64,000 nt of DNA from Halobacillus yeomjeoni (GTDB lineage: Bacteria; Bacillota; Bacilli; Bacillales; Halobacillaceae): the NCBI RefSeq assembly GCF_020171525.1, contig NZ_JAIVAI010000001.1, forward strand, positions 682,001 to 746,000, in the 5' to 3' direction. Below the pieces are notes generated by a model. It did not search any database. It was given only the letters and a program-made list of their open reading frames with translations, and had not been told where the DNA came from. Position numbers and translations under genes: made by a program. This document shows positions 35,767-42,890 of the stretch, piece by piece (the first letter of the stretch is position 1; each line of letters starts with the position of its first letter).

Positions 35767-36608
35767 TTAAACTTTAAGGTTATACTCCCTATTGAAATTA
35801 TAAGTGTCCAGCCATTCCTCCGCTTGTTGGATGATCCACACACCAAAGCTTTCTAAAAACTCCAGGACTTCATCAGGATCAGTGACCGGTTGTACGGCGT
35901 AGGATAGCGCGGCTTCCATCTCTTTTTCTTTTGAGGGATAATGCTTACGGAATAAGGAAAAAGCGGGGGTAAGATCTCTTGTATATTGTCTTTCTTCAAC
36001 AATGGTAAATGCGAGACCACAGCGGATAATGTTCTTCATAATCCATGTACAACAATCTTTGATGTCTTCTACATCCTCATTTCCCACGAGATCGGATTTT
36101 GCTTGATTAATCTGAGAGCTTGTATGATATGGTCGTTCGCTAAAGCTTCATTTATAGGATAAGAAGGCAGCTTTGATTGAATATTCTCCCCATATACACA
36201 AAGACTGTGTGTCTTGATCATGAATGGAATGATAGAGAATCGATCTGTGTTCAAAACCATGTTCTGAAGAGTATAAATTCCAATCTCTACACCATTTACA
36301 TATGGGAATAGATTCAAGATTTCTTGGTTTATAGGAGATATGATTTCTCTATAGTTAGCCTCTTGGTCTGAATCTATTAATACGATGGCATCAATATCTG
36401 ACACGTGCTCAACCCCAAGCCCTTTGGGAAGGGAACCTCTGATGTATATACTATGTATATCTTTTCTTACATTTTTAAGCAGCAGTTCGACCAATCTTTC
36501 AACCGCTTTTTGAAAATTGCGGTTCATACATTTCCAATTGGATTCATTTCTTATGTTTCCTTCTTCATCCACTTTACAAAAATATCCGATATTCTTTATG
36601 TGAGTCAC
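35767..36608 (-). pseudogene. Nucleotidyltransferase-domain gene with a -1 frameshift
   Basis: The first part (GTG start at 36608, GGGGG site) encodes a polymerase-beta-like nucleotidyltransferase: IYIRGSLPKGLGVEHVSDIDAIVLI holds the GS and DxD motifs (in segments GSLPKG and DIDAIVL). This frame ends at 36069 with unrelated residues after ALRLIKQ. The neighbouring frame continues naturally as KSDLVGNEDVEDIKDCCTWIMKNIIR and runs to 35767. Adding one base to the run of four T at 36097-36100 joins the two into a protein of about 279 residues. Either a real pseudogene or a sequencing error in a homopolymer. Aminoglycoside nucleotidyltransferase-like by motif only. Confidence 0.75.
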
Positions 36609-36704
36609 TGAATTCCCCCTTTTTAAATGGCTCTGTTATAGTCTAGTGTTGATTTTTTACTACTCACCCGATTTTGGTTCAGTCAGTTGTTTGCCCAGAG
36701 TACA

Positions 36705-36824
36705 GGAGGGAAGGGAAAACAGTCCGCTTTCCGCGGGGAACGCTGAGCCTCCTCGAACTTCGTTCTCCGGGGTCTCACCTTGTTCCTTGTTCCCGCAGGA
36801 GTCTACCTGTTTTCCCTTCCCTCC
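36705..36824. repeat. Long palindrome 1 inside the MITE-like element
   Basis: The 18-bp arms GGAGGGAAGGGAAAACAG and its exact reverse complement are about 84 bp apart. Internal segments (CGCTTTCCGCGGGGAACGCT, GGAGTCTACC) are of a type I recall as abundant in Bacillaceae genomes. It would fold into a very stable hairpin. Confidence 0.75.
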
Positions 36825-36889
36825 CATCAAAGTTGGTGTAACGATTTTATAATAAAAATTCATGGACTATCCGTTTTACCTATCTTGAA

Positions 36890-37014
36890 GAGGCGGTCTT
36901 TTAGAATGGGGAGACTCCTGTGGGATTAAGGTACTTCGGGAGACCCCGGAAGGCGTCAGCCTGAGGAGGCTCACGGTACCCCACGGAAAGCGAGTCATTC
37001 TAAAAGACCGCCTC
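36890..37014. repeat. Long palindrome 2 inside the MITE-like element
   Basis: The 19-bp arms GAGGCGGTCTTTTAGAATG and its exact reverse complement are about 87 bp apart. The inside shares GGAGACTCCTG and GAGGAGGCTCA type motifs with palindrome 1, so the two belong to one repeat family. Confidence 0.75.
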
Positions 37015-37097
37015 AAACAAATTCCAGGACGGAAAGAGTTGAGACGAGCTCACTTGTTAAATAACAACACCAAGCAATAACAGAACCTTTTAAATTA

Positions 37098-37131
37098 AAG
37101 CCCGCACTCCCGGAATAGGGATGCAGGCTTG
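37098..37131 (-). terminator. Terminator of the MDR gene
   Basis: AAGCCTGCATCCC pairs with GGGAGTGCGGGCTT on the minus strand with mismatches over a short loop, followed by TTTAATTTAAAA. Confidence 0.6.
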
Positions 37132-37158
37132 AAATGGTGTATAGTTTTATTGATTTTT

Positions 37159-38199
37159 TTACCCTTCAGGCAGCAGAATGATTTTACCCATTTTTCCTGC
37201 TTGTTTGAAGTAGGTCTGTGCTTCACGTGCTTGTTCAAGGGGATACGTCCGTTCGATGACGGGCTGGATTTTCCCTTCTGATATTGCCTCAAGCATTCGC
37301 TTGAATTCATCTCTTGTACCTAATACAGAGCCGTATAAAGTAATGTGTTTCAAGTAAAGAGTTCTGAAATCAAGTTCTGTTTTCTGACCACCGGCAGAGC
37401 CTGATGTACAAAACTTTCCGCCTTTTTTCAAAACTTGTAGGGAGGTTGAGAACAGGGCATCACCTACGACATCTAAAACGGAGTCGATCGGACCTCCGTT
37501 TGCCTCCAGAATCTCTTCACTCAGGTTATCCGACTTATAAGATAGGACATGAGTGGCACCAAGTTCTTTCATTTTTCCTTCCAAAGCAAGGTCTCCCACA
37601 ATGGCAATAACATCCGCTCCGAATACTTTGGACGCTATTTGCACGTTCAATGAACCGACACCACCATTGGCCCCGGTGACCATGACCGTTTCACCAGGCT
37701 TGGCCTGAATTTGTTCGACCATATGCCACGCTGTCATTCCACTTACAGAAAAGGCTGCACTTTCAGTATAGTCGGAAAGCGGCATATCAAAGCAAAGGTC
37801 GGCCGGCCACACGACATACTCGGCGTAGCCGCCGTCATATTCGGAACCGATAAAGCTCATATCCTCAGCTATATGCTCCTGTCCTTCAGGTCCACTTGAA
37901 GTGAAAGGAAAGACTACGATATCTTTTCCAAGCATTCCTTCTTCCACTTCTTCTCCCAATTTTACTACTTCCCCTGTGATATCTGAGCCTGGGACTCTTG
38001 GAAACTGGACTCCTTCTGGTCTCCATCCAGACTTGGAACCTGTACCATAAGCTCCTTCTCTCATCCAGATTTCTGTATTGTTGATTCCACAAGCTTTGAC
38101 TTTTATAAGTACTTCATTGCTTTTTGGTTCTGGTATTGATTTTTCCACGACTTCTAACTTGTCGACATCTCCATATCCTGTTACGTGGACTGCTTTCAC
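37159..38199 (-). CDS. Zinc-type MDR oxidoreductase
   Basis: A 346-residue alcohol dehydrogenase-like protein. AAGGAG is eight bases from the GTG giving MKAVHVTGYG; an in-frame GTG nine bases earlier overlaps the site. The N-half has ACGINNTEIWMREGAYG and PGSDITGEVVKLG; the Rossmann half has VMVTGANGGVGSLNVQIAS (about 168-186). The catalytic-site Cys is replaced by Asn-Asn (GINNTEIW), so classical zinc alcohol dehydrogenase chemistry is doubtful and a quinone/enone reductase is more likely. A 16-bp palindrome covers its probable -35, suggesting control by a MarR-type repressor encoded elsewhere. Confidence 0.8.
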   Translation of the reverse strand: MKAVHVTGYGDVDKLEVVEKSIPEPKSNEVLIKVKACGINNTEIWMREGAYGTGSKSGWRPEGVQFPRVPGSDITGEVVKLGEEVEEGMLGKDIVVFPFTSSGPEGQEHIAEDMSFIGSEYDGGYAEYVVWPADLCFDMPLSDYTESAAFSVSGMTAWHMVEQIQAKPGETVMVTGANGGVGSLNVQIASKVFGADVIAIVGDLALEGKMKELGATHVLSYKSDNLSEEILEANGGPIDSVLDVVGDALFSTSLQVLKKGGKFCTSGSAGGQKTELDFRTLYLKHITLYGSVLGTRDEFKRMLEAISEGKIQPVIERTYPLEQAREAQTYFKQAGKMGKIILLPEG

Positions 38200-38252
38200 A
38201 CTTACCACTCCTTAGTTGACTATGTCTAATTCATTATTATCATAATCAAATA

Positions 38253-38268
38253 TTGAATTGCAATTCAA
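38253..38268. promoter_or_regulatory. MarR-type palindromic operator
   Basis: TTGAATTGCAATTCAA is a perfect 16-bp palindrome. On the minus strand its TTGAAT can serve as -35 to a TATGAT 18 bp downstream, so a bound repressor would block the MDR gene promoter. Confidence 0.65.
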
Positions 38269-38339
38269 ATGATAAGGGTTAAAGGATCAGGATCTCGACT
38301 CAAAATGTTATGTGAGATTTGAGTTATAGAAGTGTTTGA

Positions 38340-38864
38340 TCAAATAGCAATCCAAAACCTCTTCACGACATTACCGTCTTCCTCCCCAAAGTCTGTATCC
38401 GCTACACCGCCATTCTTGACGATGGTTTTGTAAGAGGCTGTATTCCACTCATCACAAACGACCAAAACCTTTTTGATGTCCAGAGCTTTCGCTTTTTCTA
38501 AACTTAACGCTAATAATTGAGTGGCATAGCCTTTCTTCCGTTCAGAAGGACGGATGCCATAACCGATATGACCACCGTTGTTTCTGATAAAATCCGTCAA
38601 CTCATGACGGAGATTGACGACACCTAATACTTTATTGTTTTGGTCGATCAACCAATACGTCGAATCAGGAATCCATCCTTCGGGAAGATTTACACCATTT
38701 GCGTTGTCTTCTAAAAACTGAACCATAGCTTCGAAATTACCGGGGTCTTTTTCAATGACCCAGGGGACCATGGATTCTCCCGTTTCTTTCCATTCATTGT
38801 AGAAGGATATGTATTCTTCTTTCAGATCGATGGTAGGTTTGATCAGTTGCAATCGTTCATCCAT
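38340..38864 (-). CDS. GNAT acetyltransferase (COG3981-like)
   Basis: A 174-residue acetyltransferase. GHIGYGIRPSERKKGYATQLLALSLEKAK in segments (RPSERKKGYATQLL, about 105-120) is the acetyl-CoA loop, followed by VLVVCDEWNTASYKTIVKNGG, the usual N-x-x-S-x-x-x-I-x-x-x-G-G pattern. The N-terminal PEGWIPDSTYWLID and VVNLRHELTD fit the COG3981 group. Substrate unknown. It reads in the same direction as the next acetyltransferase gene. Confidence 0.8.
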   Translation of the reverse strand: MDERLQLIKPTIDLKEEYISFYNEWKETGESMVPWVIEKDPGNFEAMVQFLEDNANGVNLPEGWIPDSTYWLIDQNNKVLGVVNLRHELTDFIRNNGGHIGYGIRPSERKKGYATQLLALSLEKAKALDIKKVLVVCDEWNTASYKTIVKNGGVADTDFGEEDGNVVKRFWIAI

Positions 38865-38944
38865 TTTTCAAGTCTCCTTCAAAGTAAATTTTTCCTATTC
38901 TATCATACCTGCGAAGGAAAGTAAGGAGGAATGAAGAAAACTAT

Positions 38945-39466
38945 TTACAATATTTTTTCCATGCGGATATCTGCCCACATCTGATCTTTCCAAAACGTGA
39001 AATCCGCAAGCCGGGCAATTTCCTTATAACCCATCTTAGAATATAGCTTCCTCGCTCGTTCATTAAACTCGAATACACCTAATTCAATCCGATTCAACCC
39101 TGCTGATTTGATTTGTTCTTCTAAATATCGGATTGCTTCAACCCCCACACCTTTCCCACGGCCTTCCGGTTCTCCGATGGTGATACCAATCCAGGCGGTG
39201 CCGGGAACTTTTTTATGTAAATGCGGCGGATCGATCATAAAATTCATTTCCCCGATCAGTTTATCCTCAAGATAAATTAAGTAAATATCGTGATTATAAA
39301 AGCGGTCGGATAGACCTTCCAGAGTAACTGTATGATAGGCTTCAAGTTCCTCCTTATTTCTATGTACCCTAGTATACGGAATTAGGTCCGGGTCATTTTC
39401 CCAGTGCTCCAGTTTTTTTACGAGCTCCTGTGTCGGTTTCTCAAGCTTTTGAATATTTAATTTCAC
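38945..39466 (-). CDS. GNAT acetyltransferase
   Basis: A 173-residue acetyltransferase starting at GTG behind GAGGAGGAG. WIGITIGEPEGRGKGVGVEAIRYLEE in segments (EPEGRGKGVGVEAI) is the acetyl-CoA binding R/QxxGxG loop, and ELGVFEFNERARKLYSKMGYKE is the typical N-x-x-A-x-x-L-Y-x-x-x-G-Y/F end. It is of the RimJ/RimL-like class. Substrate unknown. Confidence 0.8.
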   Translation of the reverse strand: MKLNIQKLEKPTQELVKKLEHWENDPDLIPYTRVHRNKEELEAYHTVTLEGLSDRFYNHDIYLIYLEDKLIGEMNFMIDPPHLHKKVPGTAWIGITIGEPEGRGKGVGVEAIRYLEEQIKSAGLNRIELGVFEFNERARKLYSKMGYKEIARLADFTFWKDQMWADIRMEKIL

Positions 39467-39499
39467 TTCGTCTCCTCCTCTCCAGCGCTTTCTACATAT

Positions 39500-39661
39500 C
39501 TAAGCTTGACTATCTTTGCTTTGCTGTTGTTCTAATTGATCCAATCGTTCTTCCAGTTTTTTGATTCTCTCCTCGCTTTGTTTATGACGATCCAGTTGTT
39601 TTTGACTTCTGGCTCCCATTATTAAAATCATAAAAAAAGCAATCGTAAGTAATATCCCCAT
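39500..39661 (-). CDS. Small membrane protein with coiled coil
   Basis: A 53-residue protein. Residues 1-17 (MGILLTIAFFMILIMGA) form one membrane helix and the rest a charged heptad-like helix (RIKKLEERLDQLEQQQ). AAGGGGG is correctly spaced from the ATG. The layout, a short anchor plus cytoplasmic coiled coil, is common among uncharacterised Bacillus miniproteins. No family name is assigned. Confidence 0.6.
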   Translation of the reverse strand: MGILLTIAFFMILIMGARSQKQLDRHKQSEERIKKLEERLDQLEQQQSKDSQA

Positions 39662-40124
39662 AGTCGTTCCCCCTTGCATATATAGTTACTTCTGTGTTCA
39701 GAACACCTTTAGATGCTTTTTGAGCTTTTTTGATTGAGAGGTAGGATATTTGTCTTGCACGACTACCCAACCGTTGTGAGAAAGCTTCTCTCTTATTTAA
39801 AAAAGGAACTTTATCACCACTTCAGATGATTCTAATATCGTATTGTGCTTTTAATATAAGGAAGGAATACAGGTGTTTATGGTTGCTAATTTCCTCTTTT
39901 TTCATTGTAAATCTTTAAGAAAGAATAACATATTTCACCAATCAGGGAGATTAGTTGCTGAAAGATTGAAGAAAAAGGTAACTTTTTTAAATTCTTATTA
40001 CATCGCCTCGAATTTTGTCAAAATAAATTAAAAACGTTTTATAATACATACAGTCAGGTGCTTTCACCACAACATCGCTCATTAAAATTAATGGAAATCA
40101 AAGTCAACAAGGAGTAATTAGAAA
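39662..40124. other. Intergenic region upstream of the DD-carboxypeptidase
   Basis: No convincing gene. A TATAAT lies at 40040-40045 with TTGTCA 19 bp upstream (40015-40020), a possible but over-spaced promoter for the carboxypeptidase. The GTCAGGTGCTTTCACC sequence just downstream may form a small hairpin in the leader. Confidence 0.5.
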
Positions 40125-41267
40125 TTGAAAAAGATTGTTCTATTCATCACGACTTATCTAATCATCACTATTTCAAGTGCTTATCCAACAGAAGCTGAGG
40201 AAAAGCCCTCCACACCAATCATTAACAGCGAGTCTGCCATTGTATTAGAGGCCAATACAGGGAAAGTCATTTATGAAAAGTATGCAGACTCTGAATTGTA
40301 TCCAGCAAGTTTAACGAAAATCGCTACCGCCATTTATGCTATTGAAACCGGTGATTTGGAAGATTCCGTGACCGTTAGTAAAAATGCATACGAAACAAAA
40401 GGATCGAGTGTTTATCTGAAAGAAGGAGACGAAGTTAAACTTCGACAATTGGTAGAAGGTTTGATGATCAACTCGGGGAATGACGCTGGGGTAGCTATAG
40501 CTGAGCATTTGAGTGGAAGTGTGGATGAGTTTTCTGAAGACATAAACGAATATCTCAAAGAGGTCATCGGAGTGAAGAATACAACCTTCAAAAATCCCCA
40601 TGGACTCTTTGATCCTGGTCACACCACCACGGCTAAAGATTTGGCAGAAATCACGCAATACGCCATGAAAAATTCTACATTTAATGAGATTTACAGTACA
40701 AAGAAGATGGAATGGAAAAGTGAATCATGGGATGCGACTCTTTATACACACCACAAATTGATGAGAGAAGACCCTTACGAAGGGGTAACCGGTGGAAAAA
40801 CAGGATATGTCCGGGAATCAGGCTTCACTTTAGCTACGACATCTTCAAGAGAAAATACGACGTTGATCGTCATTACGATGAAAAGTGACAGAAAGCAGCA
40901 GGTTTATGAAGATACGAAAGATCTGCTTGATTACGGTTTTGAAAACTATGAAACCACGTCCTTTGCCGAAGGTACGACTTTTGTAAGATACAACAACCAA
41001 TATCGTGTGCCTGAAACCGTTCATTTCACTCACCTCAAAGAGGAACCCATCAATTATGAAGTGACTAAAACGGGAGAGATGACCTTTTTCACATATGAGG
41101 GTGAAGCTCTAACCACCATTCAACTGTTGAAAGTTAGTCCCCTTTTGAACCACTACTATCTCCCGTTTACCGAGTGGAGTGTGAAAAAGGAAAACTTGCG
41201 AGCGCATTCTGAAACAGCGTGCAAAGGTGAACTTTTCCTAACGTTCTCCTGCCTTCCAAAATTATAG
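40125..41267 (+). CDS. D-alanyl-D-alanine carboxypeptidase (PBP5/DacF class)
   Basis: A 380-residue low-molecular-weight penicillin-binding protein. A signal peptide (1-24) precedes the S11 peptidase domain: S62-x-x-K65 in PASLTKIAT, S117-G-N119 in INSGNDAG, and K225-T-G in GGKTGYV. The C-terminal domain (about 285-350) is the PBP5-C type. The last 30 residues contain two cysteines and no clear amphipathic membrane anchor, so attachment is uncertain. The TTG start lies behind AAGGAG. It trims pentapeptide side chains of peptidoglycan outside the membrane. Confidence 0.88.
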   Translation: MKKIVLFITTYLIITISSAYPTEAEEKPSTPIINSESAIVLEANTGKVIYEKYADSELYPASLTKIATAIYAIETGDLEDSVTVSKNAYETKGSSVYLKEGDEVKLRQLVEGLMINSGNDAGVAIAEHLSGSVDEFSEDINEYLKEVIGVKNTTFKNPHGLFDPGHTTTAKDLAEITQYAMKNSTFNEIYSTKKMEWKSESWDATLYTHHKLMREDPYEGVTGGKTGYVRESGFTLATTSSRENTTLIVITMKSDRKQQVYEDTKDLLDYGFENYETTSFAEGTTFVRYNNQYRVPETVHFTHLKEEPINYEVTKTGEMTFFTYEGEALTTIQLLKVSPLLNHYYLPFTEWSVKKENLRAHSETACKGELFLTFSCLPKL

Positions 41268-41292
41268 GTGGGATTCTCCCCTTTTAAATGAA

Positions 41293-41326
41293 GAAAAACC
41301 CCGTTTCCGTAGAAGCGGGGTTTTAA
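41293..41326. terminator. Terminator between carboxypeptidase and subtilisin genes
   Basis: AAAACCCCG pairs with CGGGGTTTT over about 12 bases, with A and T runs on both sides; it can serve both convergent genes. Confidence 0.85.
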
Positions 41327-41340
41327 TAATATTCAACCAA

Positions 41341-42543
41341 TTAATATTGAACAGCGTCTAGTGAGTTGATCAAGCCATGCTCGAAGTAGTATCCTGTTCC
41401 ACTAATAGGATCAGCTGTCTGCTCGATCGCTGCACGAATGTTGGAATTCGAACGTCCTTGAGAAGCAAGTAAGGCAGCAAGTCCAGCTACATGAGGCGAA
41501 GCCATGGAAGTTCCGGACTTATAAGCGTATCCATTATTAGGTGTTGTAGAAGCGATGGATACCCCTGGAGCCGTTACGTCCACCCATGTCCCATAGTTTG
41601 AGAAGGAGGCTACATTGTTATTGCTGTCAACAGCACCAACAGCGATGGCGTTAGCATAGGAAGCCGGCTCGAAAGTGGTCGAAGTACCGTCATTTCCTGC
41701 TGCAGCAATCACGACAGAACCACTGTTCCATGCATAGTCTACGGCATCTTCAAGCGTTTGAGTATCGCAATTACAACCAAGTGATAGGTTAATCACTTCA
41801 GCTCCGGCATCAGCGGAGTAACGGATAGCATCTGCAATATCATTCAAAGATCCACTGCCTTGAGCATCCAATGCACGGACCGCAAGAATTTGTGTGTTTG
41901 GAGCCATACCAGCTACACCTCTTGCATTATCTGTCTCAGCAGCCGCTGTACCAGCTACGTGTGTACCATGACTGTTCAAGTCCATTGGATCGTAATCATT
42001 GTCTACAAAGTCATAACCCAGGATAGTCTTATCATCCAAATCCGGGTGGTAGTAATCGACTCCGGAATCGACAATAGCGATTTCCTGGCTGCTGCTGCCA
42101 AGTGTAATGTCCCAGGCAGCTGGTGTATCTGTATTTTGAGGACCATACTGGTAACCACTATAATAAGTATCATTTGGAGTGAACGTCGCATCGAATATAT
42201 AGTTTGGTTCAGCGTACTCCACATTCGGGTTGTTATTCAATGCATTCACAACCGCTTCTACATTTCCGACTTTAAGTAAATTGAACTCAGATGTTACTAC
42301 AGCCTGGTTATCCTCAAACAGTTCGGCACCTAACTTTTCCAACTGTTTGTCTGATAGATTTTTCCCATCCTTGAACTTGACCACTACTTCCCCTTTAGCA
42401 TATTTACCAACTTCCTCAGTCATGTTGATGCTGGTGTCATTTTTCAATGCATCTTCCTGAGGGGCAGCCAGGGTAGACCCTGTGGTTGGCAGAACGGCTA
42501 GAGTGGCAGCGATGGACAGTGTAGCGAGTTTCTTGAATTTCAA
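41341..42543 (-). CDS. Secreted subtilisin-family serine protease
   Basis: A 400-residue pre-pro-protease. Signal peptide about 1-27, I9 inhibitor propeptide about 50-118 (GEVVVKFKDGK through NPNVEYAEPNYIF), then the S8 domain. The catalytic triad is D159 (IVDSGVD), H192 (SHGTHVAGT) and S346 (GTSMASP), with oxyanion N284 (AAGNDG). A CNC pair (LGCNCDTQ) near 257 is unusual for secreted bacilli proteases. The sequence is Asp-rich and fits a salt-adapted thermitase/halolysin-like enzyme. The TTG start is fixed by AAGGAGG. Confidence 0.9.
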   Translation of the reverse strand: MKFKKLATLSIAATLAVLPTTGSTLAAPQEDALKNDTSINMTEEVGKYAKGEVVVKFKDGKNLSDKQLEKLGAELFEDNQAVVTSEFNLLKVGNVEAVVNALNNNPNVEYAEPNYIFDATFTPNDTYYSGYQYGPQNTDTPAAWDITLGSSSQEIAIVDSGVDYYHPDLDDKTILGYDFVDNDYDPMDLNSHGTHVAGTAAAETDNARGVAGMAPNTQILAVRALDAQGSGSLNDIADAIRYSADAGAEVINLSLGCNCDTQTLEDAVDYAWNSGSVVIAAAGNDGTSTTFEPASYANAIAVGAVDSNNNVASFSNYGTWVDVTAPGVSIASTTPNNGYAYKSGTSMASPHVAGLAALLASQGRSNSNIRAAIEQTADPISGTGYYFEHGLINSLDAVQY

Positions 42544-42829
42544 AATACATTCCTCCTTAAAAGATATACTCTACGTATTCTGATAAAAAGGATAAATACC
42601 TCCTGATTCGGGGTTGTGAAAGGTAGTAGGAATAACTCCCTTAAAGGCGGATATTCACGCTCTCTATTCCCAAGTCAATTTAGATAGCTCCTGCTTTACT
42701 ACTTGTGTTATTTTGTGATAAATTTGAATATTCTGTTATTTATCCAACCCCCTAAAAGAGTCAAAGAAATCGACTGGCCTTTAAAATTCCCCATCCATTC
42801 ACATAAGGTTTCGATACAAATGAATCAAC

Positions 42830-42873
42830 AAAAAAAGAGCTCAATGCTGGATATTAAAATCCACATTGAGCTC
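42830..42873 (-). terminator. Terminator of parEC
   Basis: On the minus strand GAGCTCAATGTGGAT pairs with ATCCAGCATTGAGCTC (one mismatch), followed by TTTTTTTG. The 42544-42829 stretch beside it holds only the promoter region of the protease gene. Confidence 0.9.
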
Positions 42874-42890
42874 TATCTATTATTGATCAA

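Larger units (their letters stand above)
36629..37087. mobile_element. 459-bp non-autonomous (MITE-like) element with 8-bp target duplication
   Basis: The ends are imperfect inverted repeats of about 36 bp: GGCTCTGTTATAGTCTAGTG at the left and GGTTCTGTTATTGCTTGGTG when read inward from the right. The element is flanked by an exact 8-bp direct repeat, TTTTAAAT (36621-36628 and 37088-37095). No transposase gene is inside; instead there are two long palindromes. GG(T/C)TCTGTT ends with 8-bp duplications recall IS6- or ISL3-type transposases. It inserted directly upstream of the ribosome site of the broken nucleotidyltransferase gene. Confidence 0.7.

Noticed and set aside
39879-40031. 50-codon plus-strand open frame (MVANFLFFHC...)
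   Set aside because: Ribosome site is poorly spaced, composition resembles random AT-rich DNA, and it overlaps the carboxypeptidase promoter region.
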